Below are positions 60,904 through 64,000 of a stretch of DNA of 64,000 nucleotides, piece by piece. Made by a program: the position numbers and the translations under genes. Location: the NCBI GenBank assembly GCA_036276735.1, contig DASUOH010000015.1, forward strand, positions 41,763 to 105,762, read 5' to 3'. Within the stretch, counting starts at the first letter, position 1; every line of letters starts with the position of its first letter. The notes under the pieces were generated by a model. It ran no database searches and was not told where the DNA came from. It saw nothing but the letters and a program-made list of their open reading frames with translations. Source of the DNA: VRUE01 sp036276735. Lineage in GTDB: Bacteria; Actinomycetota; Thermoleophilia; Solirubrobacterales; 70-9.

Positions 60904-61921
60904 CGACCCCGGCCCCGTCGAAGGCTGGTTCGCCGAGCATGTGCCGGGTGTCGAGCTGCCGCTGGGCTTCGAGAAGATCTCCGGCGGTCATTCGAACTTG
61001 ACCTACCGCGTCACCGACGCCGCCGGACGGCGCTGGGCGCTGCGCCGCCCGCCGCTCGGCAAGCGGCTCGGCTCCGCCCACGACATGGCACGCGAGCACA
61101 AGGTCGTCTCGGCGCTCGGGCCGACCGAGGTGCCGGTCGCCCCGGTCGTCGGGCTCTGTGAGGACGAGAGCGTCAACGGTGCGCCCTTCTACGTGATGGA
61201 GTTCGTCGAGGGGCCGATCCTGCGCGGCCTCGCCGAGGCCGAGACGTTCCCCGACGAAGCCGACCGCAGGGCGATCGGCGAGCGCGTCGCCGACACCCTG
61301 GTCGCGATCCACGCGATCGACCCAGACGCGGTTGGGCTCGGCGACCTCGGCCGCAAGGAGGACTATGTCGCCCGCCAGCTGCGTCGCTGGCACGGCCAGT
61401 GGGAGAAGTCGAAGACGCGCGAGCTGCCGGCGATCGACGCCGTCCACGAGCGGCTCATGGCGCGCATCCCCGCGCAGGGGCCGGCGACGATCGTCCACGG
61501 CGACTACCGGCTCGACAACATGATCCTCACTCCGAACGGCGAGGTGGCCGCCGTGGTCGACTGGGAGCTCTGCACGCTGGGAGACCCGCTCGCCGACATC
61601 GGCCTGCTGATGGTCTACTGGCCCGAAGCGGGCGAGGACGGCGTTGCGCTCGGCCAGCCGGCGACGATGGCGCCCGGCTTCCCGAGCCGTGAGCAGGTGA
61701 CGGCGCGCTACGCCGAGCGCTCCGGCCGCGACCTCTCCGAGCTCGACTTCTTCGTCGCCCTCGGCTACTGGAAGCTGGCGATCATCCTCGAGGGCGTCTA
61801 CGCGCGCTACGCGGCCGGACAGTACGGCAAGGTCGACGAGGGGATACAGCACTTCGCGCGACTGGTCGAGCGGCTCGCCGAAGCGGGGGAGGACGCCGAG
61901 GCCCGGGGAACGCGCCGCTAG
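60860..61921 (+). CDS. Aminoglycoside-phosphotransferase-fold kinase (ACAD10/11-like family)
   Basis: The 353-residue protein has the APH kinase fold. KISGGHSNLTYRV is the nucleotide-binding loop, IVHGDYRLDNMIL the catalytic loop with the Brenner motif HGDxxxxN, and VVDWELCTLGDPLADIG the metal-binding DxE region. This subgroup is often encoded near acyl-CoA dehydrogenases and is related to human ACAD10/11 kinase domains, which phosphorylate hydroxyacyl-CoAs. An acyl-CoA dehydrogenase gene is about 800 bases away here. Drug resistance is therefore not the likely role. The start overlaps the kinase gene of the two-component pair. Confidence 0.85.
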   Translation: MSDEATGTTDAPPGIDPGPVEGWFAEHVPGVELPLGFEKISGGHSNLTYRVTDAAGRRWALRRPPLGKRLGSAHDMAREHKVVSALGPTEVPVAPVVGLCEDESVNGAPFYVMEFVEGPILRGLAEAETFPDEADRRAIGERVADTLVAIHAIDPDAVGLGDLGRKEDYVARQLRRWHGQWEKSKTRELPAIDAVHERLMARIPAQGPATIVHGDYRLDNMILTPNGEVAAVVDWELCTLGDPLADIGLLMVYWPEAGEDGVALGQPATMAPGFPSREQVTARYAERSGRDLSELDFFVALGYWKLAIILEGVYARYAAGQYGKVDEGIQHFARLVERLAEAGEDAEARGTRR

Positions 61922-61939
61922 CGGCTTCGGCGGCTTTGC

Positions 61940-62035
61940 TTGACACCGTCTGACCGGAACTGAAAGGGTCCGCCCCACAAGGGAGGGCGCGCTCGCGGTC
62001 TCCTGTCTCACCTCAGTTCCTACCAAGGAGATTCT
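61940..62035 (+). promoter_or_regulatory. Promoter and structured leader of the collagen-like protein gene
   Basis: TTGACA (61940-61945) is a perfect -35 hexamer, though the -10 is not clear. GGAACTGA (61956-61963) is complementary to TCAGTTCC (62013-62020), so the leader may fold. AAGGAG lies at optimal distance from the GTG at 62036. Confidence 0.45.
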
Positions 62036-62617
62036 GTGAAGCAGATACGCAAGCGGCTCACGTACGCGAACGTGATGTCGTCAATAGCTGTGTTCGTCGT
62101 GCTGGGGGGTGGCGCGATCGCCGCCACTCAGCTGCCGAAAAACAGCGTTGGCACCAAACAGCTGAAGAAAAACGCTGTAACTAAAGCGAAAATCAAGAAA
62201 GACGCCGTCAATTCCTCGAAAGTCGCGGCTGGCAGCCTCGAAGCATCCGACTTCAAAGCAGGCCAGCTTCCCGCCGGGCCGAAAGGCGATACCGGGCCGA
62301 AAGGCGATACCGGGCCGATCGGGCCGCAAGGCGTACCGGGGCTATCTGGGCTCGAGCGTGTGACGGCTGTTAGCGCGACCAACTCGACCTCGCCGAAGAC
62401 GGCATCGGTGTCCTGCCCGGCTGGGAAAAAAGTCGTCGGCACCGGCTTCGAAAACACCGGCGCGCTTGAACCCGGCGAACTGAAGAAGATCGTCGCCGAT
62501 GAAGTCTTTGTGAGCTCGGGACTGACCTCGGTGAGTGTCGTGACGTACGAGATCGACGCGACGGCCGAAACCTGGAGCACGCGGGTCTATGCGATCTGCG
62601 CGAACGTCAGTCCGTAG
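62036..62617 (+). CDS. Secreted protein with collagen-like Gly-X-Y segment
   Basis: The 193-residue protein starts MKQIRKRLTYANVMSSIAVF, a signal-anchor typical of a large actinobacterial (Thermoleophilia) family. It continues with degenerate repeats of the GTKQLKKNAV / AKIKKDAV type. Residues about 80-102 are collagen-like triplets (GPKGDTGPKGDTGPIGPQG), whose DNA contains an exact 18-base tandem repeat (about 62276-62311). A C-terminal globular domain with two cysteines (VSCPAGKKVVGTG, YAICANV) follows. It is probably a trimeric surface or secreted fibre. A strong ribosome site precedes the GTG start, in contrast to the leaderless genes nearby. Confidence 0.8.
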   Translation: MKQIRKRLTYANVMSSIAVFVVLGGGAIAATQLPKNSVGTKQLKKNAVTKAKIKKDAVNSSKVAAGSLEASDFKAGQLPAGPKGDTGPKGDTGPIGPQGVPGLSGLERVTAVSATNSTSPKTASVSCPAGKKVVGTGFENTGALEPGELKKIVADEVFVSSGLTSVSVVTYEIDATAETWSTRVYAICANVSP

Positions 62618-62644
62618 CGACTGAGGATCAACGACGAAGGAACG

Positions 62645-62672
62645 CGACCCTCGGCCTTCGGGCCGGGGGTCG
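62645..62672 (+). terminator. Intrinsic terminator after the collagen-like protein gene
   Basis: CGACCCTCGGCC-TTCG-GGCCGGGGGTCG forms a 12-bp stem with one mismatch-like T/G pair and a UUCG loop, followed by a short T-run (TTTC). It lies 28 bases past the stop codon. Confidence 0.7.
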
Positions 62673-62732
62673 TTTCGGCGAGTGAGGGCGCCCGACTCGT
62701 TGCACGAGCTCGCCCGATATGTGCATGCGTAC

Positions 62733-63995
62733 TCAGATCGGCCGCGGCGCGTGCCGCGGCTCCAGCGTCCCTTCCGCCTCGGCTTCGGCCCGCTTCGCCC
62801 AGCGGTTGAGCTCGCGGCGGGCGAGGACCATCTTGTGGACCTCGTCGGGGCCGTCGGCGAGGCGCAGCATGCGGCTGAAACGCCAGAGGGCGGCGAGCGG
62901 CGTGTCGTCGGTCATCCCCAGCGAGCCGTGGATCTGGATCGCCCGGTCGAGCACCTCCATCACCATGTTGGCGGCGACGATCTTGATTGCCGAGATCGAC
63001 TGGCGGGCGGCGCGCTTGCCCTCGGTATCCATCTTCCACGCCGCGTACATCGTCAGCAGCCGGGCCTGGTCGATTTCCATCCGCGAGGTGGCGATCGCCT
63101 CCTGGACGAACTGCTTGTCGCCGAGCGGCCCACCGAAGGCTTCGCGCTCGTTGGCGCGGCGGCACATCATCTCGTGGGCGCGCTCGGCGGTGCCGATCGC
63201 GCGCATGCAGTGGTGGATGCGGCCGGGACCGAGGCGGTCCTGGGCGACGGCAAACCCCATCGCCTCCTGGCCGAGCAGGTTGGAGAGCGGCACGCGGCAC
63301 TCTTCGAAGCGGATCTCGCAATGGCCGGGGCCGCCGTCGTGGCCCATCACCGGGATCGGCCGCACCAGGTTGAAGCCGGGGGTGTCGGCCGGCAGGCAGA
63401 TCATCGAAGCGCGCGCGTAGGGGTGCCCCTCGGGCTGGGTGACGACCATCGCGATGCAGAGGTCGGCCCCGACCGCACCCGAGGTGAACCACTTGTGCCC
63501 CTCGACAACCCACTCGTCGCCGTCCCGGGTCGCCTTCGCTCGGATCAGGGTTGGGTCGGAGCCCGAGACCTCCGGCTCGGTCATCGCGAAGCAGGAGCGG
63601 ATCCGGCCCTCCAGCAGTGGCTCGAGCCAGCGTTGCTTCTGCTCCTCGGTGCCGTGCTCGGCGAGGATCTCCATGTTGCCGGTGTCGGGCGCGGCGCAGT
63701 TGAAAGCCATCGGCGCCGCCGCTGGGCTGCGGCCCATCTCCTCGCAGAGCAACCCGTACTCCCAGTTGCTCAGGCCCGGCCCGTAGCGCTCGTCGGGCAT
63801 GAAGAGGTTCCAGAGCCCCTCCGCCTTGGCGCGCTCGCGGATCTCAACCAGGATCGCCGGGTAGGGGACGCCCGGCTTCACCTCGTCGTCGAGGGCCCGG
63901 AATGCCTCGAGCTCGACCGGCAACACGTTCTCGTCGACGAAATCACGCACCCGGTCGCGCAGCTCGATAACCCGGTCAGACAGCGTGAAGTCCAT
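62733..63995 (-). CDS. Acyl-CoA dehydrogenase family protein
   Basis: The 420-residue flavoprotein has the ACAD layout: helical N-domain (MDFTLSDRVIELRDRVRDFV), beta-domain with CFAMTEPEVSGSDPTLIRAKA and GHKWFTSGA, and C-domain with RLGPGRIHHCMRAIG and QIHGSLGMTDDTPLAALWR near the end. It resembles long-chain/ACAD10-11-type enzymes. The catalytic base cannot be fixed from sequence alone; the Asp in GMTDDTPL is one candidate. It probably acts in fatty-acid or branched-chain degradation, near the phosphotransferase. The ATG at 63995 is four bases from the window end, so its promoter is not visible. Confidence 0.9.
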   Translation of the reverse strand: MDFTLSDRVIELRDRVRDFVDENVLPVELEAFRALDDEVKPGVPYPAILVEIRERAKAEGLWNLFMPDERYGPGLSNWEYGLLCEEMGRSPAAAPMAFNCAAPDTGNMEILAEHGTEEQKQRWLEPLLEGRIRSCFAMTEPEVSGSDPTLIRAKATRDGDEWVVEGHKWFTSGAVGADLCIAMVVTQPEGHPYARASMICLPADTPGFNLVRPIPVMGHDGGPGHCEIRFEECRVPLSNLLGQEAMGFAVAQDRLGPGRIHHCMRAIGTAERAHEMMCRRANEREAFGGPLGDKQFVQEAIATSRMEIDQARLLTMYAAWKMDTEGKRAARQSISAIKIVAANMVMEVLDRAIQIHGSLGMTDDTPLAALWRFSRMLRLADGPDEVHKMVLARRELNRWAKRAEAEAEGTLEPRHAPRPI

Positions 63996-64000
63996 TGGCG

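Noticed and set aside
60860..61921. Aminoglycoside resistance gene
   Set aside because: The APH fold is shared by many kinases. This subgroup is linked to acyl-CoA dehydrogenases and one is encoded nearby.

Overview
The window is about 70% GC with dense, short-spaced genes on both strands. It reads as chromosome of a high-GC actinobacterium, most likely class Thermoleophilia (Solirubrobacterales-like). The placement rests on a Kgd-type 2-oxoglutarate dehydrogenase fusion, a decaprenyl-phosphate phosphoribosyltransferase-like UbiA protein, a PAC2 protein, an AdnA-like helicase-nuclease, a c-di-AMP riboswitch in front of a cell-wall hydrolase, and a secreted GTKQLKKNAV / collagen-repeat protein of a kind I associate with this class. 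The class-level placement is inference. No rRNA, CRISPR array, prophage or intact insertion sequence is visible.

Layout. 1-8.6 kb: partial TetR regulator, fumarase, a lipoprotein, an M15-like peptidase, and a coupled ThDP decarboxylase plus GlcD-GlcF-type oxidoreductase. 8.6-16.2 kb: ileS, an AI-2E-family permease, a tautomerase, thioredoxin, a polyprenol-phosphate glycosyltransferase and PolX, followed by a tRNA-like palindrome and a strong terminator. 16.2-23.5 kb: OtsB, a TauE/SafE exporter split into two genes, PAC2, an AdnA-like nuclease, an IMPase, and a small basic protein behind two LexA-type boxes. 23.5-32.2 kb: an ECF sigma factor fused to its own anti-sigma and membrane domains, coupled to a surface protein; UDP-glucuronate decarboxylase; methylmalonyl-CoA mutase; a decayed DUF559 gene bracketed by inverted hairpins; a propionyl-CoA carboxylase beta chain. 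32.2-36.5 kb: four TetR-family genes (one without its DNA-binding domain), a riboswitch-controlled NlpC/P60 protein and an SDR. 36.6-47.9 kb: aconitase, the 1349-residue Kgd-type E2-E1 fusion, an acyl-CoA reductase-like double SDR, and an AlbA_2 ATPase-like regulator. 47.9-53.7 kb: an ADAPS-like flavoprotein, a small protein/nucleotidyltransferase pair, a UbiA prenyltransferase, a RES/Xre toxin-antitoxin module, and three overlapping genes of unknown function. 53.9-64 kb: citrate synthase, PfkB kinase, quinone reductase, DEAD helicase, an XRE regulator, a two-component pair, an aminoglycoside-phosphotransferase-fold kinase, the collagen-like protein and an acyl-CoA dehydrogenase.

How the genes fit. 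Fumarase, aconitase, 2-oxoglutarate dehydrogenase and citrate synthase are TCA-cycle enzymes. PccB and MutA feed propionyl-CoA into that cycle. The acyl-CoA dehydrogenase, phosphotransferase, acyl-CoA reductase-like protein and ADAPS-like protein point to active lipid turnover. Many genes show a TANNNT -10 hexamer only 6-10 bases upstream of the start codon, which implies widespread leaderless mRNAs; I used this to choose several starts.

Most notable unexplained signals: (i) two ~120-nt intergenic elements sharing two conserved 17-18 nt blocks around a variable hairpin, both between convergent genes; (ii) three further 100-130-nt palindromes with 19-22 bp arms and branched interiors; (iii) tandem LexA boxes ahead of an uncharacterised basic protein; (iv) the hairpin-bracketed DUF559 relic; (v) a tRNA-like sequence embedded in an inverted repeat.
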